This document shows positions 43,191 to 52,276 of a stretch of DNA of 64,000 nucleotides, in pieces. Origin of the DNA: Betaproteobacteria bacterium (GTDB lineage Bacteria > Pseudomonadota > Gammaproteobacteria > Burkholderiales > Burkholderiaceae_C); assembly GCA_025356445.1 (NCBI GenBank), contig JANXSZ010000016.1, positions 49,398-113,397 on the forward strand. Direction: 5' to 3'. Within the stretch, counting starts at the first letter, position 1; each line of letters starts with the position of its first letter. The position numbers were made by a program, and so were the translations under genes. The notes below the pieces were generated by a model, which was not told where the DNA came from, made no database searches, and worked only from the letters and a program-made list of their open reading frames with translations.

Positions 43191-43192
43191 GA
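43132..43192 (+). repeat. Dispersed repeat, copy H, over receptor signal peptide
   Basis: ATAGCTGTCAGTGC (43141-43154) matches copy C at 26928 in 13 of 14 bases, and GTGGTTTTTATCTTCA (about 43174-43189) matches the tail of copy B. It lies antisense to the start of the receptor gene, so part of the signal peptide is encoded by the element. Confidence 0.5.
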
Positions 43193-43246
43193 TGCGTCTT
43201 TCAAAAGGTGAAGAGAAGGAGGGACAGAGTGAACGGCTTGGGTTTG

Positions 43247-45103
43247 TTAACGGTACATCGCGTCTATTTGCTCGGCGTACTTGGTTTGCACCAATTTGCG
43301 CTTGAGCTTCATCGTGGGGGTCAATTCCTCATCCTCCGCCCCGAGTTGGGTTTCGAGTAAATAGAATTTTTTGATTTGCTCGACACGGGCGAATTTCTTG
43401 TTCACGCCTTCCATCACGTCCTGAATCAGCTGCTGCACCTCAGGGCTGCGTGTGAGCGAGGCATAGTTGCTGAACGGTACATCGTGGTCTTGCGCGAATT
43501 TTTCGACGTTCTCTTGGTCGATCATGATGATGACGGTGAGGTAAGGCCGTTTGTCACCCACTACTACCGCATCGGTCACGTAGGGTGAGAATTTCAGCTC
43601 GTTTTCCAGCTCGCTGGGGGTGACGTTTTTGCCCCCGGCGGTGATGATGATGTCTTTCATGCGGTCGGTGATCTTGAAGTAGCCGTCCACGTCCATCACG
43701 CCCACATCGCCGGTGTGCAACCAGCCGTCGGGGTCTATGGTTTCTGCGGTTTTCTCAGGCAAATTCAGGTAGCCCATGAAGACATTGGGGCCACGCACCA
43801 GGATTTCGCCCGTCACCGGGTCAATTTTGACCTCGTTGTATTCGGCTGCAGGGCCAATCGAGCCGGGCTTCATGCGTGTGGCGGGTACACCGGTAGATGC
43901 GCCACAGGTTTCGGTCATGCCCCAGACTTCCAGCATGGGCACACCCAAGGCCAAGTACCACTTCACCAGTTCCGGCGAAATAGGTGCGGCACCGGTCACC
44001 AAAAAGCGCGCACGGTGGATGCCGATCAAGCGCCGCACATTGTTCAGCGAGAGCCAGCGGGCGATGCCGAATTTGAGCTTGAGAAAGCCGTCTACCGGCT
44101 CCCCGGCGAGCACCTTGTCGGCAATTTCGGTGCCTACGCCAATGCTCCAGCCGTAGGCGGCTTGCTGCACTTTGCCCGCTTCTTTGAGAGAGATCATCAC
44201 GCCCGAGTAAAACTTTTCCCACACACGCGGCACGGCGGTGAAGACGGTGGGCGAAATTTCGCGCACGTTTTCAGGCACGGTTTCGGGGTTTTCGACGAAG
44301 TTGAGGATGGAGCCGGCGTACATCGCGAAATACTCACCGCCCATGCGTTCGGCAATGTGGCACAGCGGCAAAAAGCACATGCGCTCGTCTTTCGCGTCTT
44401 GTGCCACCAGCAGGTTGTAGCCGCGCACCGTGGTGGTGAGGCCACCGTGGCTGTGCATCGCGCCTTTGGGCTTGCCGGTGGTACCCGAGGTGTAAACCAA
44501 AATCGCCAAATCCTGGGGGCGGCAAGTGGCTGAGCGCTGCATTACCGAATCAGGGTGTTTGGCGTTGTAGTCGCGGCCCAAGGCGCGAAGTTGCGCCAAG
44601 CTGATGATGCCGGGGTCGTCTACATCGCGCAGACCCTCCATGTCAAAGACAATGATTTTTTGCAGCAAGGGCAAGGATGCGCGAACTTCCAGGGCTTTGT
44701 CGAGTTGTTCGTCGTCTTCGACAAACAGCATGGTGGTGCGCGAGTCTTCACAAAGGTAATTGACCTGGCTGGCGGCATCGGTGGGGTAGATGCCATTGGC
44801 AACCCCACCTGCACTCAGCACTGCCAAATCGGCCAGCACCCATTCGATGACGGTGTTGGCGAGGATGGAAGCGCAGTCACCGGGCGCAAAGCCCAGGCTG
44901 AGCAAACCGCCTGCTATCTCTCGTACACCGGTGGCGGTTTGATCCCAAGTCCAACTGCGCCAAATACCCAGCTTTTTTTGTCGCATCCAGGTATTGGGGC
45001 CACGTTCTTCCACGGCGTTCCAGAACATCGCAGGAATGGTGTCGCCGTCCAGCACGCTTTCGCGCTGGGGTTGGATATTGGAGAGATCCCATAAATTGGA
45101 CAT
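43247..45103 (-). CDS. Long-chain acyl-CoA synthetase (FAA1/FadD15 type)
   Basis: 618 residues. ANL motifs: ILVYTSGTTGKPKGAMHSHGG (in part; about 210-225), VWGMTETCG, HTGDVGVMDVDGYFKITDRMKDII and the C-terminal lysine region TPTMKLKRKLVQTKY. Longer than class I acyl-CoA ligases, as in eukaryote-like long-chain synthetases. It sits between livF and the receptor, which suggests that the imported acid is activated directly after uptake. The substrate (fatty, aromatic or terpenoid acid) is not readable. Confidence 0.9.
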   Translation of the reverse strand: MSNLWDLSNIQPQRESVLDGDTIPAMFWNAVEERGPNTWMRQKKLGIWRSWTWDQTATGVREIAGGLLSLGFAPGDCASILANTVIEWVLADLAVLSAGGVANGIYPTDAASQVNYLCEDSRTTMLFVEDDEQLDKALEVRASLPLLQKIIVFDMEGLRDVDDPGIISLAQLRALGRDYNAKHPDSVMQRSATCRPQDLAILVYTSGTTGKPKGAMHSHGGLTTTVRGYNLLVAQDAKDERMCFLPLCHIAERMGGEYFAMYAGSILNFVENPETVPENVREISPTVFTAVPRVWEKFYSGVMISLKEAGKVQQAAYGWSIGVGTEIADKVLAGEPVDGFLKLKFGIARWLSLNNVRRLIGIHRARFLVTGAAPISPELVKWYLALGVPMLEVWGMTETCGASTGVPATRMKPGSIGPAAEYNEVKIDPVTGEILVRGPNVFMGYLNLPEKTAETIDPDGWLHTGDVGVMDVDGYFKITDRMKDIIITAGGKNVTPSELENELKFSPYVTDAVVVGDKRPYLTVIIMIDQENVEKFAQDHDVPFSNYASLTRSPEVQQLIQDVMEGVNKKFARVEQIKKFYLLETQLGAEDEELTPTMKLKRKLVQTKYAEQIDAMYR

Positions 45104-45122
45104 AAGGTTTCCTGTGCTCTGC

Positions 45123-45920
45123 TTATCGCCAGTTTTTCTTCTTTTTCCAGCGCCGCTCGCCCCGCACGCCTTCTTCTTTCATGCCGAGGTAAAACTCTTT
45201 GATGTCGTCTTTCTCACGCAGTTTGGCGCAGGTGTCTTCCATCACGATGCGGCCGTTTTCCAGCACATAGCCGTAATCCGCCGCATTCAGCGCCATGTTG
45301 GCGTTTTGCTCCACCAGCAGGATGGTGGTGCCCCGTTCGCGGTTGATACGCACCACGATTTCAAAGATTTCTTTGGTAAGTTTGGGAGACAAGCCCAGGC
45401 TGGGTTCGTCCAGCAAAATCAAATCGGGTGCGGCCATGATGGCGCGCGATATCGCCAGCATCTGCTGCTGCCCGCCTGACAGCAAGCCTGCGTCTTGCGT
45501 AGCGCGCTCGCGCAGGATGGGGAAGTAGCTGAACACGGCTTCCATGTCTTGGGCTACGCCGTCGCGGTCGTTGCGGGTGTAGGCGCCCATCACCAGGTTG
45601 TCGCGCACGCTGAGCAGCGGAAACACTTCGCGGCCCTCGGGCACATGGCTCAGACCTTGCTGCACGATGAAGGCGGGGTCGCGGGTGGTGATGTCGTTCC
45701 CCTTGAATTCGATGCTGCCTTTGCGCGGGTCGATGATGCCAGAGATGGTTTTCAGAATGGTGGTTTTGCCTGCGCCGTTCGAGCCCAGCACCGTGGCAAT
45801 TTCGCCGCGCCGTACTTGCAGGCTGACGCCACGAATCGCTTTGATGGGGCCGTAGGCGCTCTCGACGTTCAAGAGCTTCAAGACGGGTTGGTCGCTCACG
45901 GGTGGAGGGGTATCGCTCAT
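45123..45920 (-). CDS. livF: Branched-chain-type ABC transporter ATPase LivF
   Basis: 265 residues. Walker A GSNGAGKTTILKT (about 47-59), signature LLSGGQQQMLAIS, Walker B LILLDEPSLGLSP, then the typical LVEQNANMALN. A basic tail (RRWKKKKNWR) extends the C-terminus. Its ATG overlaps the stop of livG by four bases; the acyl-CoA ligase follows after 19 bp. Confidence 0.93.
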   Translation of the reverse strand: MSDTPPPVSDQPVLKLLNVESAYGPIKAIRGVSLQVRRGEIATVLGSNGAGKTTILKTISGIIDPRKGSIEFKGNDITTRDPAFIVQQGLSHVPEGREVFPLLSVRDNLVMGAYTRNDRDGVAQDMEAVFSYFPILRERATQDAGLLSGGQQQMLAISRAIMAAPDLILLDEPSLGLSPKLTKEIFEIVVRINRERGTTILLVEQNANMALNAADYGYVLENGRIVMEDTCAKLREKDDIKEFYLGMKEEGVRGERRWKKKKNWR

Positions 45921-46720
45921 GCTGGCTCCCGGCGCAGGTTGCTCACATCGTCAATGGTGCCGAGGTAGGCCTCAATCACGCCAGGGTGCATTTGCACCTC
46001 ACGCGGTAGTCCACAGGCCAGCACTTCGCCTTGGTTCATTGCCAGCACGCGGTCGCTGACCTTGGACACCAGCGTCATGTCGTGCTCCACCATCAGCACG
46101 GTGATGCCCAGCTCGTGCTGAATGTCTTGAATCCAGAACGCCATGTCGTCGGTTTCTTCCACGTTCAGACCGGATGAGGGTTCGTCCAGCAGCAGCAGCT
46201 TGGGTTCGGTACACAGGGCGCGGGCCAGTTCCACCACTTTGCGCACCCCGTAGGGCAGGCCTGCGACCATGCTGTCACGGTGGTGTTGCAAGTCCAGGAA
46301 GTCGATGATTTCTTCGGCTTTTTCGCGGGCTTGCACTTCAGCGGCACGCACGGTTCGGCTGAAGAAAATCTCGTTCCACAGGCTGGCATGGTGGTGCGTG
46401 TGGCGGCCAATCAGCAGGTTGTGCAGTACCGAGGCGTGCTCGAACAGTTCGATGTTTTGGAAGGTGCGTGCAATACCCAGTTTGGCGATGCTGTGCGGGG
46501 GCAGTGCGTTGAGGTTTTGCCCTTCAAAGGTGATATTGCCTGTGGTGGGCGTGTAGATGCGACTGATGAGGTTGAACACGGTGGTTTTACCTGCGCCATT
46601 GGGGCCAATCAGCGTGAACACTTCGCCACGCTTCACGTCAAAACTCACTTTATTGACGGCCAGCACGCCGCCGAAACGCACGCTTAAATCTTGGGCTGAG
46701 AGGAGGATGTCGGTGGTCAT
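45917..46720 (-). CDS. livG: Branched-chain-type ABC transporter ATPase LivG
   Basis: 267 residues. Walker A GPNGAGKTTVFNLI (about 38-51), atypical LivG signature LPYGVRKVVELARAL, Walker B LLLLDEPSSGLNVEE and the C-terminal VMVEHDMTLVSKVSDRVLAMNQG (in part). Forms the ATPase pair with LivF. Starts three bases after the livM stop. Confidence 0.93.
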   Translation of the reverse strand: MTTDILLSAQDLSVRFGGVLAVNKVSFDVKRGEVFTLIGPNGAGKTTVFNLISRIYTPTTGNITFEGQNLNALPPHSIAKLGIARTFQNIELFEHASVLHNLLIGRHTHHHASLWNEIFFSRTVRAAEVQAREKAEEIIDFLDLQHHRDSMVAGLPYGVRKVVELARALCTEPKLLLLDEPSSGLNVEETDDMAFWIQDIQHELGITVLMVEHDMTLVSKVSDRVLAMNQGEVLACGLPREVQMHPGVIEAYLGTIDDVSNLRREPA

Positions 46721-46723
46721 GGC

Positions 46724-47800
46724 TTAACGGAGCCGGTCAGATTTTTGGAACGATTTCTGCCGCTTGAACATGCCCTTGCGGTAGAACGGGAACAGTTGGA
46801 AGTACGTGCGTACCTTCAACCACCGCCCGTACAAGCCCTGTGGCTCGAACAGCACAAAGGCCACCAGCACCACGCCGTACACCACGCCTTGTAAACCAGG
46901 GGCTTGCCCAATGGCTTCAGGCAGGTAGTCCTTGGTCATGGCAATCAGCTGCGGCATGGAGATCAAAAAGATGGCCCCCAAGAAAGCACCGTGTACAGAA
47001 CCTAAGCCCCCAATCACGACCATCAGCAGCAGGTCAATCGATTGCACGATGTTGAACTGGTCAGGCGATATGAATTGCAGTTTGTGCGCATACAGTGCCC
47101 CGCCAATGCCAGCCAGGGCCGCAGACAGCGCAAACGACAGCGTTTTGTAGCGTGCCAAATGAATGCCCATGCTTTGCGCCGAAATCTCAGAGTCGCGGAT
47201 GGCGACAAAGGCCCGCCCCGTGGGGCTGCGCAGCAGGTTCAAAATGCCCAGCGTGCATACCACGGTGATGACAAGGCAAAGAAAGTAAAACTCGTTGCCT
47301 GAAGACAGCTTCCAGCCAAACATGTCAGGTGCCTTGATGTGGATGCCTGCATTGCCACCGGTGACTTTATCCCAGCGAGCGAAGGCTTCTTCGACGATAA
47401 AACCGAAAGACAAGGTGGCGATACCGAGGTAAATGCCCTTCACTCGCAGCGCAGGCAAACCCACAATCACGCCGCACAGCGCAGAGAGCAGGGCTGCACA
47501 CACCAAGGCGATGGGGAAGGGCCAGCCCATGTTGGTCAGCACCGCCTGTGTGTACGCGCCAACCCCCAGAAACGCTGCGTGACCAATGGAGAACTGCCCC
47601 GTGAAGCCCGCCAGCAACATCAAGCCCAGCGCGACGATGGCGTAAATCAGCACAAAAGTGAGTTGCGCCAGCCAGTATTCGGGGAACAGCCACGGGGCGG
47701 CCAGCAGCAGCAAACCCAGTGCGCAATACCAGAACACATGACCAGCGTGCTTGGCCAAGGCAATGTCTTGGCCGTAATCGGTTTTGAAGAGGAAGCGCAT
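46724..47800 (-). CDS. livM: Branched-chain-type ABC transporter permease LivM
   Basis: 358 residues from ATG 47800, four bases after the livH stop; the frame from 47833 would overlap livH. About nine hydrophobic helices, with GFTGQFSIGHAAFLGVGAY (about 60-78) and the ATPase-coupling EAA-like loop AIRDSEISAQSMGIHLARYK (about 205-224). Membrane partner of LivH. Confidence 0.92.
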   Translation of the reverse strand: MRFLFKTDYGQDIALAKHAGHVFWYCALGLLLLAAPWLFPEYWLAQLTFVLIYAIVALGLMLLAGFTGQFSIGHAAFLGVGAYTQAVLTNMGWPFPIALVCAALLSALCGVIVGLPALRVKGIYLGIATLSFGFIVEEAFARWDKVTGGNAGIHIKAPDMFGWKLSSGNEFYFLCLVITVVCTLGILNLLRSPTGRAFVAIRDSEISAQSMGIHLARYKTLSFALSAALAGIGGALYAHKLQFISPDQFNIVQSIDLLLMVVIGGLGSVHGAFLGAIFLISMPQLIAMTKDYLPEAIGQAPGLQGVVYGVVLVAFVLFEPQGLYGRWLKVRTYFQLFPFYRKGMFKRQKSFQKSDRLR

Positions 47801-47804
47801 CGGG

Positions 47805-48689
47805 CTAGACTTTCTTGCGGAGTTTTTCGCCAAACAATCCGTTGGGCTTCACCATCAACATCACCAGCACCACGACGTAGGCCGCAATGTCTTTCACGCC
47901 ATCGGGCAAATAGAAGCCTGACAGCGACTCCACCACGCCAATCACCAGCCCACCCACAATGGCCCCTGGCAAGCTGCCAAAGCCGCCCACCACGGCTGCG
48001 GGAAAAGCTTTCAGCCCAATCAGCCCCATGTTGGCGTGGACAAAGGTGATGGGTGCTAGCAGGATGCCTGCAATCGCGGCTACCGCTGCGGCCAAGCCCC
48101 ACACCAGCCCGTTGATCTTTTTGACGGGAATGCCCATGTAGTACGCAGCGAGCTGGTTTTGCGAGCTGGCCTGCATCGCAATGCCCAGCTTGCTGTAGCG
48201 AAACAGCGCGAACAGCAGCCCGCAAAGCAGTGCCGTGCTACCGATGATGGTGAGTTGCTCGGCATTCAGAATCAGGCCAGTTTCACCCCCCAGGCGAAAC
48301 ACCACATCCTTGTAGGGCACAGGCAGGCTGTGGGTTTCCGTACCGATGCCGGGAATCATGGTGATGAGGCCACGGGCCACGTAGCCGATGCCAATCGTTA
48401 GCATCACGATGGAGAATGCGGGTTGCCCCAGGATGGGGCGAATCACAATGCGTTCCAGCAGCATGCCAAAGATACCCATGGCGACGATGGCGCAAATGAC
48501 CGCCAGCCAAAATGGAAAGCCGATGAATGTCATGCCCGCCAGCCCGCAAAACGCACCCAGCATCATCAGGTCGCCCTGCACAAAGCTCACGGTTTCGGTG
48601 GCTTTGTAGATCAATACAAAGCCGAGTGCGATCAGGCCGTAGATACAGCCCTGAGCGACGCCGCTGATAACCAGTTGTAGAAACTGCAC
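47805..48689 (-). CDS. livH: Branched-chain-type ABC transporter permease LivH
   Basis: 294 residues, eight predicted helices. ISGVAQGCIYGLIALGFVLIYKAT at the N-terminus (in part) and the coupling loop MQASSQNQLAAYYMGIPVKKIN (in part; about 175-195) are typical. First gene of a six-gene minus-strand operon (livH-livM-livG-livF, acyl-CoA ligase, receptor). The upstream 120 bp contain GGGTATTCCTATAC near 48787-48800, a possible regulatory element. Confidence 0.92.
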   Translation of the reverse strand: MQFLQLVISGVAQGCIYGLIALGFVLIYKATETVSFVQGDLMMLGAFCGLAGMTFIGFPFWLAVICAIVAMGIFGMLLERIVIRPILGQPAFSIVMLTIGIGYVARGLITMIPGIGTETHSLPVPYKDVVFRLGGETGLILNAEQLTIIGSTALLCGLLFALFRYSKLGIAMQASSQNQLAAYYMGIPVKKINGLVWGLAAAVAAIAGILLAPITFVHANMGLIGLKAFPAAVVGGFGSLPGAIVGGLVIGVVESLSGFYLPDGVKDIAAYVVVLVMLMVKPNGLFGEKLRKKV

Positions 48690-48810
48690 AGACTCTCCGC
48701 ATGAGGTGCGCGTACCCGAAGTGGTCGCACTTCAGTATTTATAGCGGCGTGGCGGCAATCTGTGCTCAGGGTTGTTCCGCATACGAGGGTATTCCTATAC
48801 CGCTCTGGCT

Positions 48811-49227
48811 TTAGGTTTCCATGGTTTTGGACAGAGGGCGTGGCTTGCCCGTTTCGTCAATCGCCACATAGGTGAGCGACGCTTCTGTTACCTTGATGTA
48901 CCGGCCCTGCGCCCTAAAGCGTTCGGCATAAACCTCGACCTGTACCGTGACCGATGTGTTGCCAATCTTTGTGACGGACGCGAAGAACGATAAAATATCG
49001 CCTACCCGCACAGGTTGTTTGAAGATGAACTGGTTCACCGCCACCGTCGCCATGCGCCCGCCCGCATGTCGGGCCGGGATGACGGAGCCTGCCAAATCAA
49101 CCTGTGCCATCACCCAGCCACCAAAAATATCGCCATTGGCATTGCAATCGGCAGGCATGGGTATGACTTTCATTACCAGCTCTTTATCGAGCGGCAGAGC
49201 AACAAGGGCGCTTGAATTGGTGGACAT
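48811..49227 (-). CDS. YciA-like acyl-CoA thioesterase
   Basis: 138 residues, single hotdog domain: MPADCNANGDIFGGWVMAQVD (in part; about 24-44) is the YciA/BFIT signature with the catalytic Asp. FIFKQPVRVGDILSFFASV and the C-terminal AERFRAQG follow. Hydrolyses a range of acyl-CoAs and may prevent trapping of CoA. Divergent from the Atm1-type transporter; upstream of the liv operon on the same strand but separated by 120 bp. Confidence 0.9.
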   Translation of the reverse strand: MSTNSSALVALPLDKELVMKVIPMPADCNANGDIFGGWVMAQVDLAGSVIPARHAGGRMATVAVNQFIFKQPVRVGDILSFFASVTKIGNTSVTVQVEVYAERFRAQGRYIKVTEASLTYVAIDETGKPRPLSKTMET

Positions 49228-49269
49228 GGCGACAATCTACGGTTGTTAAAACTGAAAAGATTGTCTCCC

Positions 49270-51135
49270 ATGCGCCACCTTGGCGAAACTGCCTCTCCTG
49301 TACTCGCTGTTGCACCCTCTGCAAACGCTACCCGCTCAACCGCGCTGACCTCGTTACCACCCCGCTCTGACTGGGGCACATTGCAGCGCCTGTTTCCCTA
49401 CCTGTGGCAGTACAAATGGCGGGTGATAGCAGCCTTGAGCTTCATGGTGGGGGCCAAACTCGCTAACGTGGGCGTGCCGCTGTTGCTCAAGCAGCTGGTC
49501 GACACGATGAGTCTCAAGCCGGGCAGCACCCAAGCCCTGCTGGTGGTGCCTTTCGGCCTGCTGGTGGCTTACGGCTTATTGCGCTTGTCGACCTCGCTCT
49601 TTACCGAGTTGCGCGAACTGGTTTTTGCCAAAGCCACCGAAGGCACAGCGCGCAGCATTTCGCTGCAGGTATTCCGCCACCTGCACGCCCTCAGCCTGCG
49701 CTTTCACCTTGAGCGCCAAACCGGTGGCATGACGCGTGACATTGAGCGCGGTACACGTGGCGTGCATTCGCTCATCAGCTATTCGCTTTACAGCATCATC
49801 CCCACGCTGATCGAGGTGACGCTGGTGCTGACGTTGTTGGCCGTCAAGTTCGACGTGTGGTTTGCCTGGATCACGCTTATCGCGTTGGTGGTGTACATCA
49901 GCTTCACGGTGACGGTGACGGAATGGCGGACTCAGTTTCGCAAAACCATGAACGAGCTGGACTCCACCGCCAACAGCCGCGCCATTGATTCGCTGCTGAA
50001 CTACGAAACCGTTAAGTACTTCAACAACGAAGACTTCGAGGCCAAGCGCTACGACGACAACCTGAACCGTTACCACCGCGCTGCCGTCAAGAGCCAAACC
50101 ACGCTGAGCCTGCTTAATACCGGTCAGCAGCTCATCATTGGTTGCGGCTTGGTGGCCATGCTCTGGCGTGCCACCCAGGGTGTGGTGGATGGCCGCATGA
50201 CGCTGGGCGATTTGGTGATGGTCAACGCTTTCATGATCCAGCTCTACATCCCGCTGAACTTTTTGGGTGTGATCTACCGCGAAATCAAACAAAGCCTGAC
50301 TGACCTCGACAAAATGTTCGTTTTAATGGAAAAAGAGCGTGAAGTGGCCGATGCACCGGCTGCGGTTGCTATCAAAATTGATGGTGAACCCGAGGTGAAA
50401 TTCGATAACGTCAGTTTCGCGTACGACATGGGCAACGCGACGGCGCCGGGGCGGCGCATTCTGTACAACATCAGCTTTGTGATTCCGGCGGGGAAAACTG
50501 TGGCGGTGGTAGGCCCCTCAGGCTCGGGCAAATCCACCTTGGCGCGGCTGATGTACCGCTTCTACGACGTGCAGCATGGCACTATTGCGATTGCGGGCCA
50601 AGACATTCGCCAAGTTACCCAGGCCAGCGTGCGTCAAGCGATTGGCATTGTGCCGCAAGACACGGTGCTGTTCAATGACACCATCGAATACAACATTGCT
50701 TATGGCCGACCAGGCGCTACCCACGCTGAAGTCGAAGAGGCTGCTCGCGCGGCCCGCATCCATGATTTCATCAGCGGCACGCCCCAAGGCTACGGCGCAA
50801 TGGTCGGCGAGCGGGGCTTGAAGCTCTCAGGTGGCGAAAAACAGCGCGTCGCCATCGCCCGCACGCTGCTTAAAAATCCCCCGATTCTGATTTTTGACGA
50901 AGCCACTTCCGCGCTGGACAGTGCGAACGAGCGGGCGATTCAGACCGAGCTGCAAAGCGCAGCACGCAACAAAACCACGTTGGTGATCGCACACCGGCTC
51001 TCGACGGTGGTGGACGCGCATGAGATTTTGGTGATGGATGCCGGCAAGCTCATCGAGCGAGGCAACCACGCGGCGCTGTTGGCTTTGGGTGGGCGGTATG
51101 CGGCCATGTGGGCTTTGCAGCAGAGTGCGGAGTAA
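49270..51135 (+). CDS. Atm1/HMT1-type ABC exporter (half transporter)
   Basis: 621 residues from ATG 49270. Six-helix membrane domain (about 45-340) with the ERQTGGMTRDIERGTRGV motif characteristic of the Atm1/ABCB7 family. The nucleotide-binding domain has Walker [20 protein letters not shown], signature LSGGEKQRVAIARTL and Walker B ILIFDEATSALD. Bacterial Atm1 exports glutathione-linked metals or sulfur species and confers heavy-metal tolerance. Functions as a homodimer. Confidence 0.92.
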   Translation: MRHLGETASPVLAVAPSANATRSTALTSLPPRSDWGTLQRLFPYLWQYKWRVIAALSFMVGAKLANVGVPLLLKQLVDTMSLKPGSTQALLVVPFGLLVAYGLLRLSTSLFTELRELVFAKATEGTARSISLQVFRHLHALSLRFHLERQTGGMTRDIERGTRGVHSLISYSLYSIIPTLIEVTLVLTLLAVKFDVWFAWITLIALVVYISFTVTVTEWRTQFRKTMNELDSTANSRAIDSLLNYETVKYFNNEDFEAKRYDDNLNRYHRAAVKSQTTLSLLNTGQQLIIGCGLVAMLWRATQGVVDGRMTLGDLVMVNAFMIQLYIPLNFLGVIYREIKQSLTDLDKMFVLMEKEREVADAPAAVAIKIDGEPEVKFDNVSFAYDMGNATAPGRRILYNISFVIPAGKTVAVVGPSGSGKSTLARLMYRFYDVQHGTIAIAGQDIRQVTQASVRQAIGIVPQDTVLFNDTIEYNIAYGRPGATHAEVEEAARAARIHDFISGTPQGYGAMVGERGLKLSGGEKQRVAIARTLLKNPPILIFDEATSALDSANERAIQTELQSAARNKTTLVIAHRLSTVVDAHEILVMDAGKLIERGNHAALLALGGRYAAMWALQQSAE

Positions 51136-51157
51136 TCTTTCCTCACTGTGCCTGGAC

Positions 51158-52162
51158 TCAACTCTCCGCCGTAAACCCAATCTGTTTCACGATGGGTGCC
51201 CACTTTGCGGTGTCGCGGCGCAGCAGTTCGGTCAGCTCCGCCGGGGTAGAGGACATGGCTTCCAGGCCAAAGCCGCTCAGGCCGTCGATCACTTCTTTGG
51301 TGGCCAGGGCCATTTTGAGCCCGGCATTCATTTTGGCGACCAGCTCCGGTGAGGCTTTGGGTGGCAGGAACATGGCGAACCACTCACTGTGGGTCATGTC
51401 CTTCAAACCCTGCTCTGCATAGGTGGGCACATCGGGGGCGAACCGGCTGCGCTTGGCGCCTGAGACACCCAGGATACGGATTTTGCCCGTGGGCAGGTGC
51501 TGTGTCAGGTCGCCGATAGGGCCAGATACAGCGGAAATATTGCCGCCCAGCAAATCCAGCATGGCGGGTTGTGTGCCCCGGTAGGCCGCGTGCTTCATGT
51601 CAACGCCCGCGCTCATGCCCAACAGCGCACCGATGAAGTGTGGCGTAGAGCCTGCTGCAGGGGAGCCGAAATTCGCGCCTGTGGGGTTGGCTTTGGCCCA
51701 GGCCAAAAACTCGGGTACCGACTTCACGCTGAGCGGTACGCTGGGGCCGACGGCGAGACCGAAATCGAACACGCAGGCGATGGACACCGCCGTCAAGTCC
51801 ACCATCGGGTCATACGGCAGCTTTTTGAAGATATGCGGGTAGATGGTGAGGATGGAGGTGGGGGTTTGCAGCAGTGTGCTGCCGTCCGCTGGCTGGCCTT
51901 TGACGTAGGTCACAGCGATTTGTCCGCCTGCACCGGTCTTGTTTTCCACCACGGCAGATTTGGCAACTTCGGGGGCGAGCTTGGTGGCCAAGCGGCGGCA
52001 CAGCGTGTCCGATGTGCCCCCTGCGGCAAACCCGGTGATGATTTTCAGGGTGTCAATGCTGTTGGCTTGAGCCCAAGCCTGCTGGCCAATGCTGGCGAGC
52101 AACGCGGTAGCCCCAGCGGATTGCAGCAGCTGGCGGCGTGTGGTCTGCGATGTTTTGTGCAT
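51158..52162 (-). CDS. Bug/TctC-type tripartite tricarboxylate receptor
   Basis: 334 residues from ATG 52162; the longer frame to 52363 runs through the promoter region. The N-terminus TRRQLLQSAGATALLASIG is a Tat-like signal. The Bug fold has LKIITGFAAGGTSDTLCRRLATKLA and YVKGQPADGSTLLQTPTSILTI (in part). These periplasmic receptors are very numerous in Burkholderiales and bind carboxylates or amides. No TctA/TctB membrane genes are adjacent. Divergent from the LysR gene at 52277. Confidence 0.92.
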   Translation of the reverse strand: MHKTSQTTRRQLLQSAGATALLASIGQQAWAQANSIDTLKIITGFAAGGTSDTLCRRLATKLAPEVAKSAVVENKTGAGGQIAVTYVKGQPADGSTLLQTPTSILTIYPHIFKKLPYDPMVDLTAVSIACVFDFGLAVGPSVPLSVKSVPEFLAWAKANPTGANFGSPAAGSTPHFIGALLGMSAGVDMKHAAYRGTQPAMLDLLGGNISAVSGPIGDLTQHLPTGKIRILGVSGAKRSRFAPDVPTYAEQGLKDMTHSEWFAMFLPPKASPELVAKMNAGLKMALATKEVIDGLSGFGLEAMSSTPAELTELLRRDTAKWAPIVKQIGFTAES

Positions 52163-52276
52163 GGTGTTTGTCTCCGTTACATGGTTGTTAGGTGGCGTAT
52201 TCTGATGTAAATAGTTGTATCTTGCTTTAGGGGTGTGCCCATGGGGCCCCCGGTGAGACACGCTGATAATGCCGTC

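Noticed and set aside
50368..50385. Possible further dispersed repeat copy in the Atm1-type gene (GCTATCAAAATTGATGGT)
   Set aside because: Only the head resembles the family; no middle or tail, and the protein segment fits the normal linker.
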